The position numbers were made by a program, and so were the translations under genes. From Lactarius indigo (taxonomy: Eukaryota > Basidiomycota > Agaricomycetes > Russulales > Russulaceae), in the NCBI GenBank assembly GCA_025766275.1, contig JAFKAC010000024.1, positions 496,001 to 560,000 of the forward strand: a stretch of DNA of 64,000 bases, given 5' to 3'. A model generated the notes under the pieces. The model was not told where the DNA came from and searched no databases. It saw nothing but the letters and a program-made list of their open reading frames with translations. Positions 1 through 11,925 of the stretch are shown here, in pieces (the stretch's first letter is position 1; the number at the start of each line of letters is the position of its first letter).

Positions 1-1789
1 CGAAACCTGTGAATGGGGCCACTCAGGGGCACGAGAGGAAACAAATTGGTATGATGATGGAACCGGCTGGTACAGAAGTTCCGGGGAAATTGGATGACTC
101 TGAGCGGTGAAGCCGTCAAATTGGTAAGGTGGCCATGCGGACTCCAGAGCGCAAGCACGGGGGAGCGCGGGGGGCAGAATGGAGTGGTTGATGTATCCCG
201 CCCCTGGTTGAGGTGCGATGGTCGTTCTGACGTGGGGTCCCGGAAGTGCGGAGGATGTCGATGACAGAGCTACCAGTAGCGATGTAGCCAAGATGCAACG
301 TCAGAAAAATGTGAAACTCACACTGCTTTTCAAAAATGTTTGACAGTGTAGCTACCCAAGCGGATTCTGCATCAGCACTGGTCCTGTTGTGAACGGAGAA
401 CAGATCTTTGGGGAAGGAACCTTCGTTGTGAGAAATATAAAGCTACGACACTGAAAGGGCTCACCAATCCGAGTGTTGTGAACCGTTGGCTTGAGGCTTC
501 GGATGTGACTTAACACTACGTCTAGTGGCTGCAGAGAAGTAAGAAAACGCCAATACAATAGTGTATTGTACGGAGCTTCGACTCACAATATTGTCATAGA
601 CTTCGTCAAGTCGTGCCAAGTCATCGTCATGAACCAGGAGCATGCAGTCAGGAGGTGCTTCCTATAAGGATGATGTGTCACCAAACGCCCAGAGGGGACT
701 CATGTCCACAGTACTCACATCAGCGATGTATTCCAGTAGTATGTGAAGAGGATCCCGATACTTCAGAGACAAGAATGAAGACTAGATCACGCCCAAAGTG
801 TCGCAACCTTACCTCCGGTACCGGTGGTACTTGCATGAGCTCTACATCTGGCTCGTCGTATCCATCGGGGTCCGGATTGGGTCCTGCCGCCCCCTTAAGC
901 CTCGGCGGTAGTATCCTGAGCTTACGAGTGACGCGATACCCTCGTATGAAGATACACTGGTCCTCCGGTAGGTTCTAGCGTGGACGAGATTATGCGAAAG
1001 GTATTTAAGGATTCGATTGTCAGCATGAGCTGCGCAACGCCATACCTCGCCTTCAGGGCCATCATTCAACACCGCCCCTCGACTGCTTTCGTGTGAAAAT
1101 TCCCAGTTGACAATACCGCCGCGATGGTCTGCCTTTGCCCCGAATGATATCTGTGCTTTCTGGCCGCCAGGGAAAGCGACATTAGTCCAAGATCTTGTAC
1201 GGTGAATCCCAGTGACCAGGATGATGTCCTCCATCCGGTCGATTCTCAGCCCAAGCTGTCTAGCCCACACGAACCAGCGGTCGATATGCTTGATTATCCA
1301 CCTGCCAAAATCTGCACTCGCTACTGTGTTCTCTCCTGTAGCCTCTATTGGAAGGCATAATACTGCGCCTTCTTTCATCGGGCACGAAAAAGTGACTTTG
1401 CGGATTTCATCTGGCCTGAGAAAGTGTGAGTGAGAGTACATGTTAACCATGGAGCTTAGTTACCCTTGGGAAGAATACTCCGATTCCGGAATCGAAGTGA
1501 CTTTGGCCGAACAAAAGTTATTGGGACCGAGCCTGCCAGTATTAATATGTTTTTTGAGGTTGAGCGTAAGCTGTTCGTGGCCCTCTGGAACACCGAAATC
1601 TTCATGTGATTCATCATCTGCAGATAGTAAAGCATTGAAGAGACGGTGGAATTTGCCTTCGTGAATATAGCCGACATCGCCCACTTTTACGGCGGGATAT
1701 AGATTCCCAGGATCCGGGTCCCAGAGGGCGTGTCCATAAGCAGGAAATTTGATTGCAAGGTGATGACGGAAGATATCATAGTGAGCCAT
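1..1789 (-). CDS. Family copy A: multi-exon hypothetical protein, runs off the left edge
   Basis: The start is the ATG at 1789 (MAHYDIFRHHL), shared with copies B and D. Exon 1 ends near 1460. Exon 2 (about 1420-1040) carries FGRWIIKHID and EDIILVTG. Later exons give LPEDQCIFIRGYR, YRDPLHILLEYIAD, HDDDLARLD and SHIRSLKPTVHN. They are joined by GT-AG introns of about 50-60 bp, for example GTAAGG...GAAG just before YRDPLH. The frame then enters a proline/tyrosine-rich tail (VRTTIAPQPGAGYINHS) that continues past base 1. I recognise the blocks as a lineage-expanded mushroom family with no known function. There is no signal peptide or membrane segment. I saw no frame break in this copy, so it may be functional. 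The 3' end is outside the window. Confidence 0.7.
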
Positions 1790-1887
1790 TGCGCCAGTGG
1801 TTGAACATGAATCAAGAGAAGCTTGTGTAGACTCCGAGCTTACGATACTAGTAAAGAGGAGGGAAAGGGTTGGAGGAAGCCCTCAAA

Positions 1888-1917
1888 CGACATCACCCCC
1901 TTAAACCTCTCCTAGGG
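1888..1917 (-). promoter_or_regulatory. Conserved upstream block of family copy A
   Basis: On the minus strand this reads CCTAGGAGAGGTTTAAG followed by GGGGTGATGTCG, about 100 bp upstream of the copy A ATG. Nearly the same block precedes copies B and C in the same orientation. Conservation outside the coding exons suggests a promoter or 5'-UTR element, but it could simply be left over from duplication. Confidence 0.45.
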
Positions 1918-4900
1918 ATCTCTTACCCTTCCTTGTAAACCTTAGATCATGATGTACACTGCCCCCCGAACTGCCATCAGTCCTGTCATAAGAGAGTTTT
2001 GAGACCAGAATCCCGCGCCGGGGGGTCGGTCCACGAAAAGAGCAAGTTGACCAAATGCAGACGCTTGAACGGCCGTCTAGTGCTCTTCTTCACTTCGCGA
2101 CTCCCTATAGAGATTTACGGAGGCGCGTATGTGAGCATCGCATGAGCAGTGGAGGTCCAGAGGAGAGCGTATGCTCCTCTCTCTACAATATTATTCATAG
2201 ATAACCGTTTAATTACGCTAATATTACGATTATCTAATATGTCGTTCTAGCCTCGGTTTGTCGGACTGTGTCCGTTCCCGGCTGTATCCCAACACTCCCC
2301 TTGCACTTGATTTCTATGTGTTTTGAGTGCCCCCCCCCGTCCTCACCCGACCAGTCTTCACGTCTTTCGTCTCCTTTCTTCCCCCATATTCTGCTTTCAA
2401 TCTCCTCCCAATCCCAATCTCTGTATCTGTGCCTTTCGTTCACCCCCAGGTCTTGCCGCATTCGCTACCGTGACTCTGATTCCCACACTTCTTTACTTCA
2501 TCCCGTATTCCTCCCATTCCTTATGTCTGTCCCAGCTCGCCCTGTCACTTCCCTTCAAATTTGACCTCACAACCTCGACCTTGCTTCGGCTTCCTGTTCC
2601 CGACTTTCACGCTTTAATACCGGATTACGACTCAGACAATGACAATCGGTACTCACCGTGTACCAGACCAGCTTGGCAGAAATGCCACCGGATCACGCAT
2701 CATTCTACTTGGGATGCGTCGATACGTTTAAAGACTTATTAGTTTGACCCTTGCGCAATTGTTTGCTGCATAGCCCCCTTAATATACGGGATCTGTGGGT
2801 CTCTTAATGGATATTGTTCGCTCGACTGGCATTGACAGCCTCTTTGTTACTTCCCCCATCTTCCCTTTACGTTAAATTCGAGCTCTGCTCAATCCCAGAT
2901 CGACGAGCTTGGGCCATCTGTGAGGTCGGCGATCCCGGCGATCTAGAGCACGCCCACCCCACCATTTCGCCGCCCATGCATTTACTCATGTTTTCCGCTT
3001 CTCCGTTACAGATATGGCGCACGGCTGTCCAAGGAGCATGGTTGCGGAGCTTCTTCCACCAACACACTCGAACTCGTCGAAAACGTTTAGACACGGGCCA
3101 TTGGCACCGCACAACCTAAGTGTACCCTCCGCCCCAATAACTCACACAACGACAACTCACTGAGAGCCAGCGACCCCTTCTGTGCGTCATACTAACTCTA
3201 CTCTTGCGAGCCGAGATGAATAACACCACCCCCGGCATGGTCTGCTATGCGCTCCCTACGGCACTATATGCGCAGGTGCAAGCCACCGCTCTGACTATGT
3301 GCTTCAGTTCTTCGCACACGCCACAATAGATTACATATACGCACCCAGCGCCGCGTACCGACTTATCAACGCTGAGACGAATAACACCGTTCTCGGCACG
3401 ATCCGCGAGCAGTGTACTCTGCGTTGCTGTAAGCACGAGTGCAAACCGTCACGCTGACGACGTCCTTTGGCTCTCCTCTGCAGACGCCCCGCGTGCACTA
3501 TGGAAATGCAGCATTAGCTTTTGCGAAGGTGTTATCAGTACAGTTCCCAATGGTGCTATCGAGTCGTCACAAATATGTTTACCACTAACCACGAACTCGA
3601 TGTGACTCATGTGGTTGACTCGCTGAGGGCTGCAATGACGAAGAAAGTAAAGTTGAGAAAGTTTGCACTACAATTCATTGTTGAAGCTACAGAAAGTGCC
3701 CAATGATTTTATCACGAGGGCGACGAGGGTAGTTGCGTAAGTAATTTCATAAGTCAAAGTTGGGACCGCGGATTTCCGCATTGCCGAGGTCGAGCAACTG
3801 AACCTGGAGAATCGTGCGTTGGCGGTCCAGCTACCCCGACGCCCTCACGCATGTCGCTGACCAACGAGTGAGTTGAATCAGCTAAATGGGTGTCGCCAGC
3901 TCTGCACGAAACAGGGTTCTCCTCCAGTTGGTGTCGCGGAGGCGGTGTCGTGAAGCCTTGAGGGTGTTCGTCCGTTAGATGAAACCGTTGGTTGATATTC
4001 TAACACGGTGAAGGTAAATAAAGTTCCAAGGGATATTTCAGACGAAAAGCATACCATCGGACGAGAGCTTGAGAGCTATGAGCATATGTTAGGATCAATA
4101 AGAGTACCATCACCTCCTAGAATTTGCTCACCCGAGGTCGCTTCCTGAGATCTTTTGTATTCATATAGGTGCTGGGAACGTTGCTCTGAGTGACAAGTGT
4201 ACAGCACAGTGAAGTATACATACTAAAGACTCTGGATAACGTCGAGGTAGGTCCCACGATTTCCACAGCTAGTCATGGACTCAATGAAAGCCTGTGAAAT
4301 CGACCAGAAAGCTCAGGTCGTGTTCATGCAAGTAGTGAGCCGGCTGCTTGAAACTCACTCTCCCCAGGGAGCCACCTTCGTGGTCCTCGAAGGGTCTTTC
4401 GCTATCCTTGCACGCACTCAAAAAGATCTGGAATGATGCCGTACTAGTAGGAGTTTTTCTCGAGCCTAACAAGACAGCACTAACCACGTCCGGGTTGTCC
4501 CACCTCTGACGAACATTCGAATTTGTATTAAGCGGTTTAGGAGCACCCCACGCGTCGTACTAAGCAGAAAATGTCAGGGAGAGTGATCCGGAAGGAGAAC
4601 TCACTTACGATAGAGGGGAGGTCTGAGATAAGTCAAAGGTCACAGAGTCAATTGTTCTCAAGGATGACATACCAGAGAGGCTCCCAGAGTGGTAGCACTA
4701 CAAATGTCTTGTCAGCATGTCAGCGTACGTCAAAGGACCTAGCTCACGTCGAGGATGGCAGTCAGGCGACACCCTAAGGGAAGTGGCTCGACCATTATGT
4801 CGTACATATCCTAAGTTGCGATATCAATCAATGAATAGACCAGCTGTTATTTGTAGCGACTTACGTCAAGGACAATGACACCAGGTGTAGTTAATGAAGA

Positions 4901-5602
4901 TTGTGCATTTCCCATATAGTCCACGGCGCATATGCCTATCTCCTTTTAGTGCACTAATATCTCACGAAGGAAAAAACGAACACTCGTCGAAACCATCTTG
5001 TTCATCTTTATCTTTATTTGTGTTCTTGAGTCGTGTAGCGTGTCCGGAGACTTTTCCGACTTTAGGGAGTCGGCATGCAGGCGAAGATAGGCACTCACAA
5101 TAAAAGAACAGTGAGTCCTCGGGTTGAGCGCCTTCGACCAACCAACGCATAGCCGCCAGCTGAACGATGTAAATCAAGTGTTGGACGCGAAGGATTGTAC
5201 GGACGACTCACAATATTTTCCTTGGTCGGCGGACTCTCTGGTTGATTGTCCGTAAGGACTCGTATATTATTCCCCTTAAAGCCTAAGTGTCCTAGAACCG
5301 AATACCACAACTTAGGCATTGCGTCGTATTAGGAAGTGCGGTCGTACTGTGAAGAAAATGTGCGATTTCGTTTGCGTCATGAACACCTGACCCCGGCCTA
5401 AAGCGGGGGTTTCTGTGTCTTGAGTAATTGATCCCGACCTCGCGATGTCGTGAAGATCAGGGGGTTAATATTACCCATTGCCAACGTACCAAAACTGCTC
5501 TTTCCTGTTTGACGCTCGGAGAGTAGGGCTGTGAGACCAGCACGTGGGGTCGATGGGCTAAGTATTCATGGCCTATATCATATAGCGGTTGCGGTTGCGG
5601 TT
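1918..5602. other. Long stretch without a recognisable gene
   Basis: No family I know is encoded here. About 2230-2740 is pyrimidine-rich on the plus strand and gives open but low-complexity Ser/Pro frames. About 3210-3450 contains two diverged versions of a block with GATGAATAACACC / GACGAATAACACC, a weak direct repeat. Short open frames at 3521-3706(+), 4281-4487(-) and 5095-5319(-) have no domain I recognise and no splice pattern I could extend. Confidence 0.5.
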
Positions 5603-7916
5603 CTATAAAAGAACGGGTGATCTGGTGACAAGCTGAGGGGAGAAATGGTAGGACTCACTTTGTTCCGGATAAGCATTTCTTGAGACATATGGATTGGGCC
5701 TCTCAGAAGCGTAAGATGAAATAGATTCGTATAATGAACCACCGTATAACGAGACTGGGTTTTCCGGGGTAACCGGATGGCAAGGGCTACGCAAAACCCG
5801 ACTGCCGTACATTTGTGTATGGGGCCGCTCTAACACGCGAGAAGGAACAAGGCATAGCGGAACCCCGCGGTATGATGGAGCCGGAAGGCCGAAATACCGA
5901 GGATTCCGGATGTCCGTACAGCCGAGAGTGGCAAGGCTGCCAGGTAAGTAGGGCGGCGTATTCGCCAAGGCCGGACCCGGAGCACGAGCCTGAGGAAGCG
6001 TGGCAGGTCGAACCGGACGATTAAGATGTCCCATCCGCAGCTGATGTGGGACGGATCCGAGAACCTGCGGCCTTACGCCCACATGATCACCGATCAGGTA
6101 TGCTGGTAGAACGGGGGACGGGAGTGGGAGTGGAGAAAGACAAGGCCGTTGAGTATACGCAGAGTAATCTGGCACGCGTCGTGGAAGGCTGCCTTCGGTT
6201 CCGAAGGCATTCCTAGATGACGACACGTTCAGTACTAAGACGCGGGGAGGAATATGCAAACTAGTAGTCTCACGGCTGTGGAAAGGGTGCCGGAGGCGCA
6301 GGGCGTCGAAATAACGGCGCCTCGACGTGGAGACTTTGAAGTGCGGAGGATGGCGATGGCGACACTGCCAGAAGCGATGTAGTCCGGGTACAACCCCAGA
6401 AAAACGTGAAACAGTGACTCACATCCCCTTTCAAAAATGTTTGAGAGTGTCGCTACCCAGATAGGTTTTGGATCACCACTCGCAATACCGCGAGCGGATT
6501 CCAAATCTTTCAGGTTGGCGCCTCCACTGCGAGTAGTAGAGAAGTCGCGATACTGAAAGGGCTCACCAATCTGAGCGCTATGGACCGTTGGCCTGAGGCT
6601 TCGGACGTGACTCAACACTACATCTGATGGAAGACCGTCCTCTGGCTGAAAAGAAAACGTCAGTACAGTTGTAAATTGTATGGAGCTTCAACTCACAATA
6701 CTGTTATAAATCCCATCAAGCCGTGCCAAGTCACTGTCATGAATGAGGACCATATTGCAGTTAGAAGGCGCTTCCTATGAGAATCATGTTAGCACCAAAC
6801 TCGCAGGGAATCTACGTCCACCCCACTCACTTCGGCGATGTACTCTAGTAATACGTGAAGAGGATCCCGATACTTTGAAATCAAAATGAAAACCAGGATT
6901 GCCAAAAGAGTGCGGCACCTTTACCTCTGGTACTGCAGGTATAGACATGAGTTCTGCGGTTGGCTCCTCGTCGTATTCTTCTGGGTCTGGGTTGAGTCCT
7001 GCTGTCCCCATAAGTCTCGGCGGAAATGTCATATCCTGAGCTTACGAGCGACACGAAACCCCCGTATGAATATGCACTGATCTTCTGGTAGATCCTAGTG
7101 TGGACAAGATCACACGAAAGGTATTTTAGGATTCATTGACCGATACAAGCAGCGTACCGTCATACCTCGCCATTGGGGCCGCAATTCAATACCACCCCTC
7201 GATTGCGCTCGTGTGAGAGTTGCCAGTTGATGGAAACAGTGTCGCCGTGGTGATCCACGTTTGCCCGGAACGATGCTTGTGCGTCACCCAGGCCACCATG
7301 GAAGGCGACATTAGTCCAAGATCTCGTGCGGTGGGTCCCAGTGACTAGGATAATATCCTCCATCCGGTCAATCTCTAGTCCAAGCTGTCGTGCCCATGCG
7401 AACCAGTAGTCGATATGCTTAATTATCCACTTCCCGAAATCTGCACTTGCCACCGTGTCCTCCCCCTTAGCCCGTGTGGGAAGACATAATACTGCACCTT
7501 GATTCATCGGACACGAGAAAGAGGCCGTGCCTACTTTCCCCCCCCTGAGAAAGCGTGAGTGACAGTACATTTAAACCGTAGTTTAGTTACCCATTGGCCC
7601 ATCGACCCGATTCGGACCCCAGGGTGACACCGGTTGAATAAAAGTTCTGGGGACTGAGCTCGCTAGTTTCGATATGGTTGTCCATGTCGGGTATCAGCTG
7701 TTCGTGGTATTCTGGCACACCGAAGTTGCGATGAGACGGATGTTCTGCGGGAAGTAAAACATTAAAGAGACGACGGAATCTTCCCTGGTGGGTGTAACCG
7801 ACGTCGCCAACCTCCACGGCGGGATATAAATTACCAGGACCTGGCTCCCAAAGGGCATGTCCATAGGTAGGAAAGGTCTTTGCGAGGTGATGGCGGAAGA
7901 TGTCGTAGTGGGCCAT
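5603..7916 (-). pseudogene. Family copy B: same hypothetical family as copy A, with a frame break
   Basis: The start is taken at 7916 (MAHYDIFRHHLAKTFP); an upstream in-frame ATG at 7931 is less like the other copies. Exon 1 ends near 7587 and exon 2 (about 7550-7165) has FGKWIIKHID and EDIILVTGTHRTRSW. The usual later blocks follow (HDSDLARLD, SHVRSLRPTVHS), then a long Pro/Ser/Tyr-rich tail ending at 5603. Around 7025-7040 the sequence between RKLRI and PPRLMG is about 5 bp longer than in A, C and D. This puts a TGA into the frame unless splicing differs, so the copy is probably damaged although most of it is well preserved. It diverges from copy C across a shared 0.9-kb region. Confidence 0.6.
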
Positions 7917-8048
7917 TGTGCTTGTGGTCAAACAAGACCAAGATCACGAGTGTTGCCAGTGTGAGGACTCTGAGCTCCAGTCAGTGTGATGACGATAGTA
8001 AAGTGGAGACTTGGGCGGAGGCTTAGAATAGGGAGGAGGTACTCAAGA

Positions 8049-8085
8049 CGATATCACCCTCTTAAACCTCTCCTAGGGCGCCTCT
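8049..8085 (-). promoter_or_regulatory. Conserved upstream block of family copy B
   Basis: The minus strand reads GGCGCCCTAGGAGAGG, then TTTAAGAGGGTGATATCG, about 135-170 bp upstream of the copy B start. It matches the blocks of A and C. Confidence 0.45.
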
Positions 8086-8666
8086 CTGCCCGGGTGGCGT
8101 ACATTGCCTTTGTGTACTGCCTTGTACACTGCCTTCCTTGCTGCCTTCTTTACCAATTTCCTTACAGCAGGTTTCATTATTACACAAGCTTCAGCACTGT
8201 GTCGTAGACACAGTTTGCTTCAGCTTGTTGGGGGCGCCCCCAAACCCCTGCTTTTCCACCTTAACTCAATCCCATATCAGTCTAAGCAAAGTCCAGGTGT
8301 CGGTGTGTCATTATTACATATCAAAATTATTACGATTCGTTAAAAGCGATGAATCCCGGAAAAACAACACATAGTTGTCGCAAAATATTTTCAAAATTGG
8401 GATACCCAAAACTGCTAAAACAGAACTGACTTCATGCATCGCTTTTGAAAGACGAAAATTCAAGTGATTATGTAAAGATGGCAGGTTTTTATTTCTAATC
8501 TAGTTATATTTCGGATACAAGCCAGCTGCAAGCCCAGAGACTAAGACTGGTCGTACTAGTAGCGAACTATAGTATAGTAAGGCGCAGTTCGAGAGGAAAG
8601 CAGTGTCTCGGGCAGTGTCCGCCTGGCACCTGAGGCATTGACCTAAGGTTTACACGAGGGAAAAAG

Positions 8667-8704
8667 AGAGGCGCCCTAGGAGAGGTTTTAAGAGGGTGAT
8701 GTCG
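8667..8704 (+). promoter_or_regulatory. Conserved upstream block of family copy C
   Basis: The plus strand reads GGCGCCCTAGGAGAGG, then TTTTAAGAGGGTGATGTCG, about 110-145 bp upstream of the copy C ATG. It is an inverted match to the copy B block, and the preceding CTAAGGTTTACACGAGGG also has a counterpart upstream of copy A. Confidence 0.45.
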
Positions 8705-8811
8705 TCCAGCAGCCAAGCTAGCAGCCTCCTTCAACTGCTTCACCATAGTTATCCCATTAGAACCTAGGGCCTACACGAGCTTCTCTTAGTTCCTGTTCCA
8801 CCACAGGCACA

Positions 8812-10760
8812 ATGGCTCGCTGGCACTATGATATTTTCCGCCATCACCTCGCAATGACGTTTCCTGCGTACGGATACGCCCTTTGGGAGCCAGGTCCTGG
8901 TAATTTATATCCCGCCGTGGAGGTTGGCGACGTCGGTTACATTTGCCAGGGCAGATTCCGTCGTCTCTTCAATGCCTTACTTCCTGCAGAACATCCGTCC
9001 CATAGCAACTTCGGTGTACCAGAGTACCACGAACAGCTGACGCTCAACATAGAAAACCATATCGAAATTGGCAGGCTCAGTCCCCAGAATTTTTGTTCAG
9101 TCGGCGTCGATTCGGAGCCCGAATTTGATCGATGGGCGGTTGAGTAAGTGGGCTACAGTGCACGGTCTACAGCTGTAAATGTACTGCCGCTTACATTTCT
9201 CAGGCCCAGTGAGACTCCCAAAGTCTCTTTTTCGTCCTCGATGAAGGAGGGTGCAGTGCTATGCCTTCCAATGGATGCTAAGGGGGAAGACACTGTAGCA
9301 AGGGCAGATTTTGGGAGGTGGATAATCAGGCATATCGACTGCTGGTTTGCATGGGCGCGACAGCTTGGACTGGAGATTGACCGGATGGAGGATATTATCC
9401 TGGTCACTGGGACCCACCGCACGAGATCTTGGACTAATGTTGCTTTCCCCGGGGGGCAGAAAGATGCCCATGCATCATTCGGAGCGAAGGTAGATCGCCG
9501 CGGCGACATTGTTGCCGTCAACTGGCATTTCTCACACGACAACAATCGAGGGGCAGTGTTGAATTGTGGCCCCGAAGGCGAGGTATGGCAGTACGCAACT
9601 TTTGCTGGCCAATGAATTCTGAATACCTTTCCCGTGATCTCGTTGTTCACGCGGCGCTAGAATCTACCAGAGGATCAGTGCATATTCATACGGGGGTATC
9701 GCGCCACTCGTAAACTCAAGATGTTACCGCCGAGGCTTATGGGGGCCGCAGGGCCCAATCCGGATCCAAGGGGGTGCGACGAGGAGCCCGACCCAGAACT
9801 CTTGCCGGTCCCTCAAGCGGTCCCTGGTGTACCCCCGGAGGTAAAGCTGCCATTCTTTGTGTTTCCCGATCTTCATCTTGGTTTTCAAAGTCCCGGGATC
9901 CTCTTCACATTGTACTAGAATACATCGCGGAGGTGAGTGGTATGGACACAAGTTCACTACGCATTGCGCATTCACAATATGTCCCCCATAGGAGGCACCT
10001 ACTGAATGTGATGTGGTCCTCATTCATGATGATGACTTGGCACGGCTTGATGTGAGCCGAGGCGCCATACATGACAATACGTTGGTGCACTGACGTTCTC
10101 TTCTTTTCAGTCGCTAGACGGTCTCCAATCAGATGAGTTGTTAAGCCACGTCCGGAGCCTTAAGCCAACGGTCCACAACACCCGAATAGGTAGGCTCTTT
10201 CGGTGTCGCAACTTTTTTATCACTCACAGTGGAGGTGTCGATCCGAAAGATTTGGGGTCCTCCCGCAGCGTCGCCTGTGGTGATACAGAATTCGCGTGGG
10301 TGACTACGCTCTCAAACATTTTTGAAGGACGATGTAAGTTTTACGTTTTTCTGAGGTTGTACAGTATCTTGATTACATCGCCTTTGATAGTTCCGTCATC
10401 AACACCTCCCGCACCTCAAAGCCTTCTTGTCAAAGCGCCATTACCTCAAGAAGGACGTTCTCGGCGCTACGCAGGCTACGATCGGTTCCGACCCCCTGCG
10501 CCTCCAGAACTGTGAGCCTACTGTCTTGCATGATCCCTTCCCGTCTCGGTGCTGAGCGTGTCGTCTGCTAGCAATATTTCTAGCTCTGGTGGCAGCCTCC
10601 CACGACGCATACCGGACTACTCCACGTGGACTCAACAGCCTAGCCTAAGTTCACTCCGTTGCCGCTCCCTCGTTCCACCAGCATACCCCATTAGTGGCTG
10701 TGCGGGTGCCGTTTCGCGAGTGCCCGAGCACATCGCACCTCAGCTGGGGATGAGACACCT
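8812..10760 (+). CDS. Family copy C: same hypothetical family, frame break in the tail
   Basis: The start is ATG 8812 (MARWHYDIFRHHL). Exon 1 ends at a GTAAGT donor near 9145 and the next exon begins after TTTCTCAG near 9203 (PSETPKVSFSSS...). The conserved blocks are all present in order: FGRWIIRHID, EDIILVTGTHRTRSW, LPEDQCIFIRGYR, PPRLMGAAGPNPDP, SRDPLHIVLEYIAE, HDDDLARLD and SHVRSLKPTVHN. The Ser/Pro-rich tail matches the copy B tail (SLPRRIPDYSTWTQ) to about 10760. Compared with copy B, one base is missing near 10540-10550 and the frame meets TGA at 10552-10554, so the tail may be truncated. The core is intact. Confidence 0.6.
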
Positions 10761-11362
10761 CGACCGCATCCGTAAAACTACCAGCGCTTTGGCCTTTGCG
10801 CTAGCACTTTCTCTTTTCTTCATGCTTTTCTTTCAGGCGACTTTTGAACCCTTTCGTTTTTTCCCCATACTTCCCCCCCCTCTTCTTAGTTACCCTTTGC
10901 GCGGGTTTCGCTATGATTTCCTCTTCACCACTTGCATGGATTTTTTAATAGAAACTCTGTTGTCAGCACTTGAAATTCAATTTCATCCTAGTTCAGGCTA
11001 TTCCACTTGCTATTCTGAGTTGTGTCGGCGTGGAAAAATGTTGTCACATATTTATATCGAATTTCAGACCAAACACCTAAGTGCTGTCTTTGTCTTAAGT
11101 GACTTGGAGAAACGACGTGCCGTTTTTTCCTTCAGGTTCGCGGGAAGATCATCGAGAGCTCGAGGTTGAAATACCAATGGAACCATGGTTCAAAAAAAAA
11201 ATACCAATGGAAGGGCGATGCCTGCGGCCCGCCCTATTTCTAATCGAGAGAACGTTGACATGTTGGTTTGGATTACGGGGTCGTTTGCAAGGTCGTTTGA
11301 GGGGTTTGTTCGAGTTCGAGATTCGGGGGATTGATCGAAGAGTTGGTGGGGAGCTTGACCTA
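10761..11362. other. Region downstream of family copy C, no gene recognised
   Basis: A frame stays open to 11169 with a hydrophobic, Phe/Leu-rich stretch, but it has no match to the tails of the other family copies and no motif. I read it as T-rich 3' flanking DNA. Confidence 0.4.
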
Positions 11363-11370
11363 ATATAAGT

Positions 11371-11486
11371 CAGACTCCTTCCCGTCGGCCCGCGCGTAAG
11401 AGACACGTGCACCCCCGTGTGGGAAACAACACGTGAGGCGTAATTATAGTCTCTTACACGGCGCATCGACAAGGGAAGGAGTCTGA
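11371..11486. mobile_element. Short inverted-repeat element (MITE), hAT-like
   Basis: The ends are CAGACTCCTTCCC at 11371 and its exact inverse GGGAAGGAGTCTG ending at 11485. A second inner inverted pair is GTAAGAGAC / GTCTCTTAC. ATATAAGT occurs on both sides (11363-11370 and 11487-11494), an 8-bp target-site duplication. CAG-type ends with an 8-bp duplication fit the hAT superfamily. At about 116 bp it has no coding capacity and must be non-autonomous. The nested arms would fold into one long hairpin. Confidence 0.75.
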
Positions 11487-11494
11487 ATATAAGT

Positions 11495-11925
11495 CTGTTT
11501 AAGTACGGCTGGATATATCCAACTATCGTACAATCGAGTCATCACCTAAAGTCGAAATCGAGTCAGAACATGCATATTAGGTCGATCGACTCGAGTCAGA
11601 ATGAATCAGAGGAAAGAGACACGTCAAGAATGAGTCATCATTATCATAAGTTACTATTGTCTGACTCCGAGGAAAGCCGAGCCACTCAGTTGATGGCGAA
11701 AAAGGTGACCTCAATATGGTTGTTCTGTAAGTTGTTCTGTATACGGTATGGAGTACGATCGATATAACAGTCGACGATGTAATGACAAACGCAGCCGGAA
11801 AGGCGATGGGGCAATCGCCAGTATCCTGTATCTCCTAGTATGTCGCGAGCCCCGGGGAATGGGGAAGGCATTTGAAATTACAATATTGACATCAAACCTG
11901 CACCTACAGTAAGCCAAACACGGGC
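11495..11925. other. Intergenic, no feature recognised
   Basis: This lies between the MITE and the 3' end of the LRR gene. Repeated GAGTCA-like words occur at 11530-11640 (ATCGAGTCA, TCGAGTCAGAA, AATGAGTCA), but I saw no larger structure. Confidence 0.4.

Larger units (their letters stand above)
7917..8811. other. Bidirectional intergenic region between family copies B and C
   Basis: There is no gene. It contains the conserved block at 8049-8085 for copy B and, inverted, at 8667-8704 for copy C. The middle is AT-rich. A small hairpin (CACTGTGTCGTAGACACAG) lies near 8190-8210. Confidence 0.5.

Noticed and set aside
2268..2742. Two overlapping pyrimidine-rich open frames
   Set aside because: Low-complexity Ser/Pro/Leu sequence with no motif or splice pattern; not supported as a gene.
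3210..3450. Weak direct repeat of about 150 bp
   Set aside because: Only scattered similarity (ATAACACC, GGTGCAAGCC/GAGTGCAAACC); too weak to call without alignment statistics.
9153..9650. 165-residue minus-strand frame opposite family copy C
   Set aside because: It lies exactly opposite the conserved exon 2 of copy C and has no domain, so it is a shadow frame.
10780..11169. Hydrophobic continuation of the frame after family copy C
   Set aside because: It lies after a frame break and does not match the tails of copies A, B or D; T-rich flank is the simpler reading.
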